Shown here in pieces: positions 9,135 to 16,685 of a stretch of DNA of 64,000 nt. The notes below the pieces were generated by a model. That model made no database searches. It was not told where the DNA came from and saw only the letters and a program-made list of their open reading frames with translations. A program made the translations under genes and the position numbers. This DNA is from RHKX01 sp963745755. Lineage in GTDB: Bacteria > Actinomycetota > Thermoleophilia > Solirubrobacterales > 70-9. Location: positions 1,984,001 to 2,048,000 of the forward strand of contig CAVUYP010000001.1 in NCBI GenBank assembly GCA_963745755.1, in the 5' to 3' direction. Each line of letters opens with the position of its first letter. The first letter of the stretch is position 1.

Positions 9135-9208
9135 TGGAGCCAGTCGGATTCGAACCGACGACCTCCGCCTTGCAAAGGCGGCGCTCTAGCCAACTGAGCT
9201 ATGGCCCC
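9135..9208 (-). tRNA. tRNA-Ala (anticodon UGC)
   Basis: Read on the minus strand the segment folds as a full cloverleaf. The acceptor GGGGCCA pairs with TGGCTCC (one G-U), the D-arm contains AGCTCAG, the anticodon stem-loop is CGCCTTTGCAAGGCG with anticodon TGC, and the T-arm contains GTTCGAATC. The discriminator base is A and CCA is not encoded. It reads GCA codons and, by wobble, others of the GCN box. Confidence 0.95.
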
Positions 9209-9291
9209 GTCCTCCGATTGTAGGTCGGCCGTCGTCGCTGCGCGGCTGTGCGAGGATGCCCGCGGGGCAGCCGTCAACCGGGAGGAGAGCG

Positions 9292-10584
9292 ATGGCAACC
9301 GAGGCAGTGGAGGAGACCGAGGATCCGCGAGTCCGCAGGGCGCGGGTCTCCGAGCTCGAGGTCGTCCGTCATCACTTCGACCGGGCGTGGGACAGCCTCG
9401 GTCTCCAGGAGGACGCCCGGCAGATCTTCTGGGAGCCGTACCGGGAGATCTCGGTGCAGATCCCGATCAAGCTCGCCGACGGCGACATGCACGTCTTCCA
9501 CGGCTTCCGGATCCAGCACAACGGTGCCCGCGGCCCCTACAAGGGCGGCATGCGCTTCCACCCCGAGGTCGACGTCGACGAGGTCCGGGCGCTGGCCTCG
9601 ATGATGACCTGGAAGACCGCCGTGGCCGGGATCCCGTTCGGCGGCGCCAAGGGCGGTGTCAACGTCGACACCCGCGGCCTCAAGGAGCACGAGCTCGAGG
9701 GGATCGCGCGGGCGCTGATGGACAAGATCTCGAAGCTGGTCGGCCCGAACCGCGACATCCCCGCCCCCGACATCGGCACGAACGCGCAGACGATGGCCTG
9801 GCTGATGGACGAGTTCGGCAAGCTCAACGGCCACACGCCGGCCTGCGTGACCGGCAAGCCGATCTCGCTCGAGGGCTCCTATGGCCGTGAGTCGGCGACC
9901 GGTCGCGGCTGCGTGGTCATGTTCGAGGAGGCGGCCGCGAAGCTCGGGATCGACCCGGCCGAGACGACCTTCATGGTCCAGGGCTTCGGCAACGTCGGCT
10001 CCTGGATCGCCCGGATCATGCAGGGGCTCGGCGCGAAGATGGTCGCCGTCGCCGACCAGGACGGCGCGATCCGCAGCGAGGCCGGGATCGACGCCGACCG
10101 GCTCGTCGAGCACGTCCACGTGCACGGCGGCAAGCTGACCGAGTTCGCGGAGGCCGAGGAGATCGACGGCGGCGACTTCTACGAGGTGCCGTGCGACGTC
10201 TTCTTCCCGGCAGCGCTCGGCGGCATGGTCCACGAGGACAACGCCTCCGTCTTCAATTGCCGGCTGATGGTCGAGGGGGCCAACAACCCGACGACGTTCG
10301 CGGCCGATCAGATCCTCGCCGAGAAGGACATCTTCGTCGTCCCCGACCTGATCGCCAACGCCGGCGGCGTCGTCGTCTCCTACTTCGAGTGGGTGCAGAA
10401 CCTCCAGCACTTCCGCTGGGAAGAGGAGGCGGTCAACGACATGCTCCGCGGCGTCATGGAGCGCACCTTCGGCGAGGTCGCGCAGCGAGCCGAGAAGGAC
10501 GGCAAGTCACTGCGCGAGGCGGCCTTCGAGATCGGCCTCGGCCGGGTCGTCGAGGCCAGCCGCACCCGCGGCTACTTCTCCTGA
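9292..10584 (+). CDS. gdhA: glutamate dehydrogenase (Glu/Leu/Phe/Val family)
   Basis: 430 aa. The ATG at 9292 is chosen because GGGAGGAGA sits just upstream; an in-frame start at 9256 lacks one. The enzyme interconverts 2-oxoglutarate plus ammonia and glutamate with NAD(P). Substrate-binding lysines lie in GPYKGGMRFHP (Lys84) and TWKTA (Lys108); the catalytic lysine is in GIPFGGAKGGV (Lys120). A Rossmann glycine motif (VQGFGNVGSW) begins the nucleotide domain, and NAGGVVVSYFEW is the typical late motif. Length matches the hexameric small-subunit class. It is a stand-alone gene downstream of the divergent tRNA. Confidence 0.95.
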   Translation: MATEAVEETEDPRVRRARVSELEVVRHHFDRAWDSLGLQEDARQIFWEPYREISVQIPIKLADGDMHVFHGFRIQHNGARGPYKGGMRFHPEVDVDEVRALASMMTWKTAVAGIPFGGAKGGVNVDTRGLKEHELEGIARALMDKISKLVGPNRDIPAPDIGTNAQTMAWLMDEFGKLNGHTPACVTGKPISLEGSYGRESATGRGCVVMFEEAAAKLGIDPAETTFMVQGFGNVGSWIARIMQGLGAKMVAVADQDGAIRSEAGIDADRLVEHVHVHGGKLTEFAEAEEIDGGDFYEVPCDVFFPAALGGMVHEDNASVFNCRLMVEGANNPTTFAADQILAEKDIFVVPDLIANAGGVVVSYFEWVQNLQHFRWEEEAVNDMLRGVMERTFGEVAQRAEKDGKSLREAAFEIGLGRVVEASRTRGYFS

Positions 10585-10693
10585 TTGGGGACTCACTGTC
10601 GCGGCTCGGCGGTTGCTGCTCGAGGACGCAGGAGGCGAAGCGTGCATCAGCACGTGAGCCGACGAGGACGACGAGCAGCGGCCGCCGAGCCCG

Positions 10694-11449
10694 TCAGTCG
10701 AAGTCGAAGTCCTTGGGTTCGCCCTGCTCGAACCAGAGGTCCTCGCCGTCGGGGGCATCCTTGAGGAAGTCAGGCGTCTCCTCGAGCAGGTCGTCGTCGC
10801 TCTCGTCGGCTTCGGCCCGCGGCTCGACGGTCTCGCCGGGAAGCTCGTCGAACTCGAGCGACTCCGGCTCCTCGGTCGAGCTCGGCACCTCCGGATCGCC
10901 CGGCTCGGGCTCCTCGGACGGCGAGACGTGCGGCACCTCGAGCTCGGCCGAGTCGGGCGCGGGCGGGGTCGGCGCGGCCGCCTCGAGCTCCTCGGAGAGC
11001 GAGGCGACCTCGGGGGCGGGATGGTCGACGGTGTCCTCGAGGTCGGAATGCTCCCGGCGGGCGCGCTCGGCCGGGGTCGCCGGGTCGTCGCCGAGGTCGA
11101 CGTCGCCGAGGTCGACTTCGGCGACGTCGAAGATCGCGCCCTCGGGGGCCTCCGGAATCGGCTGCTCGACCGACTCGGGCTCGGCCGCCGGCACCGCCTC
11201 GGCCTGCGGCGCCACCGTCGTCGGATCCTCGTCGCCGGCCCATTCGGCGTCGTCGCCGTCCTCGCCCGGCACCGCCGGCGGCGCCTCGTCGGCGAGGGCC
11301 GGCTCCTCGCCGGTTTCGAACTCGGGATCGCCGGGGCGGGCGACGGGCCCGAAGACCTCCTGCTCGAGCTGATCGAGCTCCGAGCTCGCGGCGCCGTGCT
11401 GGCGCTTCAGCTCGAGGTGCTGGCGGATCGCGTCGTCGAGAATTCCCAT
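10694..11449 (-). CDS. highly acidic, low-complexity protein of unknown function
   Basis: 251 aa starting with a defined segment (MGILDDAIRQHLELKRQHGA) that looks like a short amphipathic helix. The rest is dominated by Glu, Asp, Pro and Ala and is probably disordered. A small terminal motif near the C-terminus (DLWFEQGEPKDFDFD) stands out as more hydrophobic and may be a short binding peptide. No family is recognised. It lies 70 bp downstream of the diguanylate cyclase gene on the same strand and may be co-transcribed with it. Confidence 0.65.
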   Translation of the reverse strand: MGILDDAIRQHLELKRQHGAASSELDQLEQEVFGPVARPGDPEFETGEEPALADEAPPAVPGEDGDDAEWAGDEDPTTVAPQAEAVPAAEPESVEQPIPEAPEGAIFDVAEVDLGDVDLGDDPATPAERARREHSDLEDTVDHPAPEVASLSEELEAAAPTPPAPDSAELEVPHVSPSEEPEPGDPEVPSSTEEPESLEFDELPGETVEPRAEADESDDDLLEETPDFLKDAPDGEDLWFEQGEPKDFDFD

Positions 11450-11519
11450 GGGACCTGAAGGGTTGCAGATGAGGCCCGATGCCGGGCGCCATGAACGAGG
11501 GCTTGCTTCGTCGCTTGCT

Positions 11520-13397
11520 TCAGTTCCCCTGCGCGCTCGCCGCGCCGCCGGCGGGCGCCGCCGCGACGCGGTTCTTGCCGCTTCGCTTCGCTTCGTAGAG
11601 CGCTCGGTCGGCGGCCGCGATCAGCTGCCGCTCGGCACCACCGTCGGCAGGCGCCGAGGCGACGCCGAAGCTGGCGGTGACCGTGATCGGCCCGCCGCCG
11701 TCCTCGGCCTCGATCTCCATCGCCTCGATCCGCAGTCGCAACCGCTCGGCCAGCTCGAGGGCGCCCTCGCGCGGGGTGGCGGGCAGACCGATCACGAACT
11801 CCTCGCCGCCGAACCGCGCGACCTCGTCGATCTCGCGCGACTCCTCGAGCAGCGCCTTCGCGACCGCGACGAGGACCAGGTCGCCCTGCAGGTGCCCGCG
11901 GCCGTCGTTGACCGACTTGAAGTCGTCGATGTCGAGCATCACCAGCGAGAGCTGGCCGTCGAAGCGATCCATGCGGGCGGTCTCGCGCTCGATCCACTCG
12001 ATGAAGTGACGGTGATTGGAGATGCCGGTGAGATCGTCGGTCACCGCCTGGCGGGCCACCACCTCGTGCAGCTCGATGTTCTCGATCGAGGTCCTCGTCT
12101 GGCCGATCAGATACGTGAGCGCCTGCTCCTCGGCGGCACTGAAGGCCGGCCCGGTCCGGGCGACGGCGAGCGTGCAGAGCGTCGCGCCGTGGTCGTCGCC
12201 ATCGGTCATCGCCTGCGCCATCGCGTGGTAGTTGGCCGAGTCGACGACGACCGGCCGCACACTGCCCGGCGCCGCCTCGACGACGCTGTCGAGGACCGAG
12301 GCGAGATGGCCGGGGTCGGCGGTGGTCAGGCTCAGCGCGCTGCCCCCTTCGGGCATGACCACGCGGCCGCAGTCGGCGTTGCAGGCCTCGGTGACCGTCT
12401 CGATCGCGATCCCCAGCAGCGCCTCGCGATCGAGGCCGGATGCGAATGCGTCGCCGAGCCGGCGGACCGATTCGCCAAGGCGCCGGCGCTGGCGTCCGAG
12501 CTCCTCGACCTGGGAGCTGATCTGGGTGCTCATCCGGTTGATCTCGCGGGCGAGGTCGGTCATCTCGTCGGAGCCCTCGAGCGGGATCTGACGGCTGTAG
12601 TCGCCGGATCCGATCCGCCGGGCCGCTGCCAGCATCTCAGCGAGCCGGCGGCGCAGACCGCGCAGCAGCAGGAACAGCAGCAGCAGCGCGACGAGCAGGA
12701 ACAGCAGCAGCACCGCGCTCATCAACGGGATCGAGCCGAGCGGCTCCGAGCCCGTCGTCGCGATCAGGATGACCCGCGTCGCCCGGACGCCCGGCAGCGG
12801 CGCGGCCGCCGCCCGGGCCGCGTCGCCGGCGGTCTCGAGGTCGAACGGGCCGGTGCCTCCGTCGGGGATCTGCCCGCGGTCGACCGGGGTCTCGGCGCCG
12901 ATCACCGTGTCGGAGTCGACGAGCGCCGCGTCGCCGGCGGTCAGCGCCTCGACCCGGCGCAGGTAGCTCTGCGGCGAGAGGACCGCGACCTGGGCACGCC
13001 CGATCACACCGTTCTCGCCACGAACCGGCGCGGCGCCGGCGGCGAGCGCGTCCGCCGGCCCCGAGGACGCCAGCACCCGCCCCCCGTCGTCGCGGATCGT
13101 CACCGCGGCGATCGCCGGGTCGGCAACCTCGCGGTCGACCAACTCGCGGAGCGCCGCCCGATCGCCGCGACCGACGGCGGGGGCGGCGATCGCGGCGGTC
13201 CGCCGTGCCGCCTCCGGGGCACTGCGGAACGCCTGCCGGTAGACGCTGGTCGCCGTCTCCAGGCTCGCCTCGAGCTGGGCGTCGGCCTGCTTCGAGGACG
13301 ACTCGCCGCTGACCCAGACGACGAGGACGGCGAGCAGGGTCACCGGGATCGCCACGGCGGCGATGAAGAACAGCATCAATTTGCGGCGTAGGCTCAT
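11520..13397 (-). CDS. membrane diguanylate cyclase (sensor-HAMP-GAF-GGDEF)
   Basis: 625 aa. The start at 13397 (MSLRRKLML) is preferred over an upstream in-frame start because it puts the first membrane helix at the N-terminus. Domains in order: TM1 (7-29), an extracytoplasmic sensor (about 30-223), TM2 (224-246, very Leu-rich), HAMP (about 247-300), a GAF-like domain (about 318-440) and GGDEF (about 450-615). The active site is RFGGEEF (GGEEF at 530-534), and an RxxD product-inhibition site, REID, lies five residues before it. It should be an active, feedback-inhibited cyclic-di-GMP synthase responding to an external signal. The tRNA-Ala(CGC) gene is divergent from it. Confidence 0.92.
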   Translation of the reverse strand: MSLRRKLMLFFIAAVAIPVTLLAVLVVWVSGESSSKQADAQLEASLETATSVYRQAFRSAPEAARRTAAIAAPAVGRGDRAALRELVDREVADPAIAAVTIRDDGGRVLASSGPADALAAGAAPVRGENGVIGRAQVAVLSPQSYLRRVEALTAGDAALVDSDTVIGAETPVDRGQIPDGGTGPFDLETAGDAARAAAAPLPGVRATRVILIATTGSEPLGSIPLMSAVLLLFLLVALLLLFLLLRGLRRRLAEMLAAARRIGSGDYSRQIPLEGSDEMTDLAREINRMSTQISSQVEELGRQRRRLGESVRRLGDAFASGLDREALLGIAIETVTEACNADCGRVVMPEGGSALSLTTADPGHLASVLDSVVEAAPGSVRPVVVDSANYHAMAQAMTDGDDHGATLCTLAVARTGPAFSAAEEQALTYLIGQTRTSIENIELHEVVARQAVTDDLTGISNHRHFIEWIERETARMDRFDGQLSLVMLDIDDFKSVNDGRGHLQGDLVLVAVAKALLEESREIDEVARFGGEEFVIGLPATPREGALELAERLRLRIEAMEIEAEDGGGPITVTASFGVASAPADGGAERQLIAAADRALYEAKRSGKNRVAAAPAGGAASAQGN

Positions 13398-13475
13398 CGT
13401 CGGTCCTCGGGCCCGGCCCTCGCGGTCGCACCGACGGCCAAGTATCCTCCGCGGGGCGGAGCGACACCGCACTTG

Positions 13476-13548
13476 GGGCTATAGCTCAGCTGGAAGAGCG
13501 CCTGGATCGCACCCAGGAGGTCGCCGGTTCGAGTCCGGCTAGCTCCAT
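13476..13548 (+). tRNA. tRNA-Ala (anticodon CGC); integration target of the adjacent cassette array
   Basis: A complete cloverleaf: acceptor GGGGCTA pairs with TAGCTCC, the D-arm is AGCTCAGCTGGAAGAGC, the anticodon stem-loop is CCTGGATCGCACCCAGG with anticodon CGC, and the T-arm is GCCGGTTCGAGTCCGGC. The discriminator is A and no CCA is encoded. Its last 42 nt (13507-13548, from the anticodon loop to the discriminator) recur at 14727, 16568, 20108 and 31231. It therefore served as the attachment site of the downstream elements, each of which restored an intact gene. Confidence 0.95.
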
Positions 13549-13757
13549 TTTCGAGAACCGCTGCAACTGCCGGGGTTCCTACCGCCGTTCCCTCCCCCAG
13601 GCCACGGCGGGATTCCGCGCCCTGGCGCCCAATCGACATGCAAAGCCGCTCGCTTTGAACATGGATCGGAGCTGAGCTCGGTCACCTGCTTTCGCGCGAA
13701 GCGGAAGGACGCCTTGGCAGGCGGCCAGGCTGAACCTCGACCCGTTACGCCGACGGA

Positions 13758-14372
13758 CTAGGTCACGCGGTACCGGAGATGCGCGACACCCGGCGCCTCG
13801 AGGACCCGCTCCAGCTCGAGCCGCGGCGCCGAGCCAGGTTCGAAGTTGTCGAACAATCTCTCGCCCGCGCCGAGGATGACCGGAGAAACCTGAAGGTCGA
13901 CCTCGTCGACGAGGCCGGCGGCCAGGGCCTGCTGAGCGCATGAGGCTCCTCCGGCGATCGAGACCTTCTTGTCTCCGGCAGCTTCACGAGCCTGCGCGAA
14001 GGCGGGGTCCAACCCGTCGGTGACGAAGTGAAAGGTCGTTCCTCCGTCCATCTCGATCGGGTCATGGGCGTGATGAGTGAGGACGTAGGTCGGTGCGTGG
14101 TAGGGCGGATCGTCTCCCCACCAGCCCTTCCAGTCGGTGTTGCCCCACTCACCGCGGATCGGCCCGTACATGTTGCGGCCCATGATGAAGGCGCCGAACC
14201 CCTCCATCATCTCGTCTGCCACCTGCTTGTTGACGGGGTGCTCTGCCTGCTCGCCGAGGTGCCAGGCGTGCAGCGCCAACCCTCCCTCGCCGAGCGGGTT
14301 GTCCTCGCTCTGATTTGGACCGGCGACGAACCCGTCGACGGAGATGGACATCGAAAGGTGGACCTGCGTCAT
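13758..14372 (-). CDS. RibD C-terminal/dihydrofolate-reductase-fold reductase (cassette 1)
   Basis: 204 aa. The start HLSMSISVDGFVAGPNQ is the typical opening of the RibD_C family (YyaP/YwjB-like 'dihydrofolate reductase family' proteins). GFGAFIMGRNMYGP and the nucleotide-binding VSIAGGASCAQQALAAGLVDEV with a late SPVILGAGERLF are diagnostic. These proteins bind NADPH; substrates are mostly unknown, and this is not a housekeeping folA. It is the only gene of the smallest cassette, transcribed away from the hairpin module that lies upstream of its start. The 209 bp between the tRNA and its stop codon hold nothing I can recognise. Confidence 0.88.
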   Translation of the reverse strand: MTQVHLSMSISVDGFVAGPNQSEDNPLGEGGLALHAWHLGEQAEHPVNKQVADEMMEGFGAFIMGRNMYGPIRGEWGNTDWKGWWGDDPPYHAPTYVLTHHAHDPIEMDGGTTFHFVTDGLDPAFAQAREAAGDKKVSIAGGASCAQQALAAGLVDEVDLQVSPVILGAGERLFDNFEPGSAPRLELERVLEAPGVAHLRYRVT

Positions 14373-14576
14373 CAGCGTTCTCCTCGCGTTCGGTGGGCTT
14401 TGAGAGATAGACCCGTAGGAAGCCGGAAACTAGTCGGCTTTCCTACATCTGCGCGATGAACGTGACGGCGCGGGCGCTCCCACCGGACAGGGTGCTCGAG
14501 GCAAATATTCGTCCGCCCCTCCTTCCGCGTGAGAGCGAAAGTCGCTAGCCGAGAGGCGGCGCCCTCCCCGAAGTCC

Positions 14577-14768
14577 ATTGGGCACCAGCCGCGTTCTGGT
14601 GCCCAAATCCAGCGACATCCGCATACATCCACACGTATCCGGTCGGGGAGTCCCCGCGACTCAGTCATGCTGACTTCTCTTGCTAGAGCCGAATGTCCGG
14701 CCTGGCGCCTCTGGAAGCTATCCCGCATCGCACCCAGGAGGTCGCCGGTTCGAGTCCGGCTAGCTCCA
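14577..14768 (+). repeat. 192-bp attachment module, copy 1
   Basis: The module opens with a perfect hairpin (arms TTGGGCACCAG and CTGGTGCCCAA, 14578-14588 and 14596-14606, 7-nt loop). It contains CTTGCTAGAGCC ending at 14690 and finishes with the 42-nt tRNA-Ala(CGC) 3' half at 14727-14768. The middle 80 bp diverge from the other copies, yet the total length and internal spacings (113 bp from module start to the end of AGAGCC, 37 bp on to the tRNA core) are the same. Together with the promoter region of the cassette 1 gene it fills the gene-free stretch 14373-14864. Confidence 0.85.
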
Positions 14769-14864
14769 TTTTCGTGGCACCCCTACGGGCCCCGCCGGCA
14801 GCGGCAAACCACCGTCTCAATCTCGAAGCGGTCGGCTCATCGCCGTCCGGCTCCCCAGCGGGGA

Positions 14865-16286
14865 TTACTCGACGGACACCGTCGGCCGGCGGTCGATCCA
14901 CGGCATCGCCTGTTCGAGCTGGCCCGCCACCTGGAGGAGAACGTCCTCTCGCAACGTCTGCGCCGTAAGCATCACTCCGGCCGGAAGGCCGTCCTCCGTC
15001 ACCCCAAGCGGCAGGCTGATCGACGGCTGACCGGTCGAATTCGCGATCGGGGTGTAGGGCGAGACCGCGTAGAAGTCGTCGATCCATCGCTCGATATCGG
15101 TGTAGGTCGCGTCATCGGATGCCGGCACCCCTGCAAGCGGGGGGCCGGAGGGCGTGGTGGGACTGAGTAAGAGATCGAAGCTGTCGAGAAACGCACCCAG
15201 CTGGCGCGATGCCCCGTTTCGGATCGCCTCCGCGGTCGAGATGTCGAGCGCCCCGGTCTCCTCCGTGTGGCGGAGGCAGGCAAGGGTCGCCGTTTCGACG
15301 TTCTCGGCGCTCGCGACTCGACCTGCCATCGCCCCCAGCACGGTGGCGATCGTGGCGATCAGCCATGGCCACACGACGAGGTGGAGCGTCCGGAATGCCT
15401 CGGCATCGACGGGCGGAGCCGCCTCCTCGACGCTGTGCCCAACCTCCTCCAGGCACCGAGCGACGCGCTCGACGGCTTCCCGTTGCTCTCTCTCGGTCTC
15501 TCGTCCCCAGTGGGAGTGGGTGTGCATGGCGATCCTGAGCCGGCCCGGATCCTCGCCGAGGCGCGAGGCGAACGTGCGCGTCGGCCTCTCCACGTAGTAA
15601 TGATCACCCGGAGCAGGCCCGCACACCGCATCCAGCAAGCCGGCAGCATCCCGCACGGTGCGGCTGACGGCGAACTCGTGCGGGAGCCCTCCAGGCGCCT
15701 CTCCGACCAACGGCCCGATCGGCGTTCGCCCGCGCGAGGGCTTGAGCCCGACGAGACCACACCACGAGGCCGGCACGCGGATTGAGCCCGCACCATCGTT
15801 TGCGTGCGCGATCGGGAGAGCCCGAGCAGCAACCAGGGCGGCCGAACCACCGCTCGACCCCCCAGGGCTGCGGGTTGGATCCCACGGGTTGCGAGTCGGT
15901 CCGCGGAGCACGGGAGCAGTGTCGAAGTTGCCGCCGAACTCCGGGGTGGCGGTACGGACGAGACTGAGCAGCCCGGCGGCGCGAAACCGCATGGCCATTG
16001 TCGAATCGAGCGGTGCGACCTGGCCTTCGAGCAGCCGGCTGCCGAAGTCGTAGGGGCGACCCCGTTCCCAGAGCGTGTCCTTGACACCGAACGGGACGCC
16101 CGCAAACGGCCCCTCCCCAGCTGTTGCATCTTCGAATGGGCCGCTCACCACGGCATTCAAATCGGGCTCCACCTGCTCGATCGCCTGCAGCGCGGCCTGG
16201 CGTATCTCAGCGGCGCTGACCTGCCGCGCCGCAATCAGCTCCGCCAGGGCGGTGGCGTCGCGGGCCGCGTAGTCGGATACATCCAT
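14865..16286 (-). CDS. amidase signature family enzyme (cassette 2)
   Basis: 473 aa from the ATG at 16286 (MDVSDYAARDATALAELI, the usual N-terminus); a longer frame upstream adds an unlikely proline/arginine-rich stretch. The Ser-cisSer-Lys triad is present: Lys69 in GVPFGVKD, the cis-serine in PGGSSGGSAALVA (about 144) and the nucleophile Ser168 in DGAGSIRVPA. It hydrolyses carboxamides; the substrate could be an aliphatic, aryl or peptide amide, and GatA is less likely without gatB/gatC nearby. It is the sole gene of cassette 2, transcribed away from its module. Confidence 0.9.
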   Translation of the reverse strand: MDVSDYAARDATALAELIAARQVSAAEIRQAALQAIEQVEPDLNAVVSGPFEDATAGEGPFAGVPFGVKDTLWERGRPYDFGSRLLEGQVAPLDSTMAMRFRAAGLLSLVRTATPEFGGNFDTAPVLRGPTRNPWDPTRSPGGSSGGSAALVAARALPIAHANDGAGSIRVPASWCGLVGLKPSRGRTPIGPLVGEAPGGLPHEFAVSRTVRDAAGLLDAVCGPAPGDHYYVERPTRTFASRLGEDPGRLRIAMHTHSHWGRETEREQREAVERVARCLEEVGHSVEEAAPPVDAEAFRTLHLVVWPWLIATIATVLGAMAGRVASAENVETATLACLRHTEETGALDISTAEAIRNGASRQLGAFLDSFDLLLSPTTPSGPPLAGVPASDDATYTDIERWIDDFYAVSPYTPIANSTGQPSISLPLGVTEDGLPAGVMLTAQTLREDVLLQVAGQLEQAMPWIDRRPTVSVE

Positions 16287-16416
16287 CCAGGTGCCTCTGG
16301 GCGCCGACTCTAACCACTTCCGGCCAGGACGAGGTGGGCGTCGGCCTACCTCTTGCGCAAGCGCCACCGCGTGGTACCTGGCGATCATCGCGAGCCGTGG
16401 TTCTCACCTGAAACTC

Positions 16417-16609
16417 AATGGGCACCAACGACGTTCCGGTGCCCAAATCCAACCCAATCCCCGGCAATCGATGGGTATCCGCGTGGCAACGCCGCAGCTA
16501 GGTTCCGGAGCACGAACCGCTTATCAGAGCCGATTCCCTGGGGTCTGACCTCCCCACGCCTCCCCGCATCGCACCCAGGAGGTCGCCGGTTCGAGTCCGG
16601 CTAGCTCCA
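16417..16609 (+). repeat. 193-bp attachment module, copy 2
   Basis: The hairpin arms here are TGGGCACC (16419-16426) and GGTGCCCA (16438-16445) with an 11-nt loop. A CCCAATCCCCGGCAATC block and CACGAACCGCTT followed by AGAGCC (ending at 16531) match copies 3 and 4. The 42-nt tRNA-Ala(CGC) 3' half at 16568-16609 is identical to the gene. The module is one base longer than the others before AGAGCC, but the 37-bp spacing from AGAGCC to the tRNA core is exact. It occupies most of the gene-free interval 16287-16685. Confidence 0.85.
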
Positions 16610-16620
16610 TAGCAGCAATC

Positions 16621-16663
16621 CCTTACAAGCAGGGGGTCGCTGGTTCGAGCGCAGGACCGCCCA
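16621..16663 (+). other. degenerate tRNA 3'-half, tRNA-Val(UAC)-like
   Basis: Immediately after module 2 the sequence CTTACAAGCAGG, then GGGTCGCTGGTTCGAG and ACCGCCCA, resembles the anticodon loop, variable region, T-arm and acceptor 3' strand of a tRNA-Val(TAC). The 5' half is absent and the T-stem does not close (changes after TTCGAG), so it is not a functional tRNA. It looks like a scar of integration or excision at a different tRNA gene. Confidence 0.5.
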
Positions 16664-16685
16664 CACCCAACAGCGGGAGCGGCGG

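Noticed and set aside
14578..14606. Module hairpin as an ordinary intrinsic terminator
   Set aside because: Stem strength fits, but no T-tract follows on either strand, and the hairpin is part of a fixed-length module repeated at all four cassette ends.
14727..14768. Additional functional tRNA-Ala genes at the four repeat copies
   Set aside because: Only the 3' half is present. The upstream sequence does not supply an acceptor 5' strand, a D-arm or the 5' anticodon stem.
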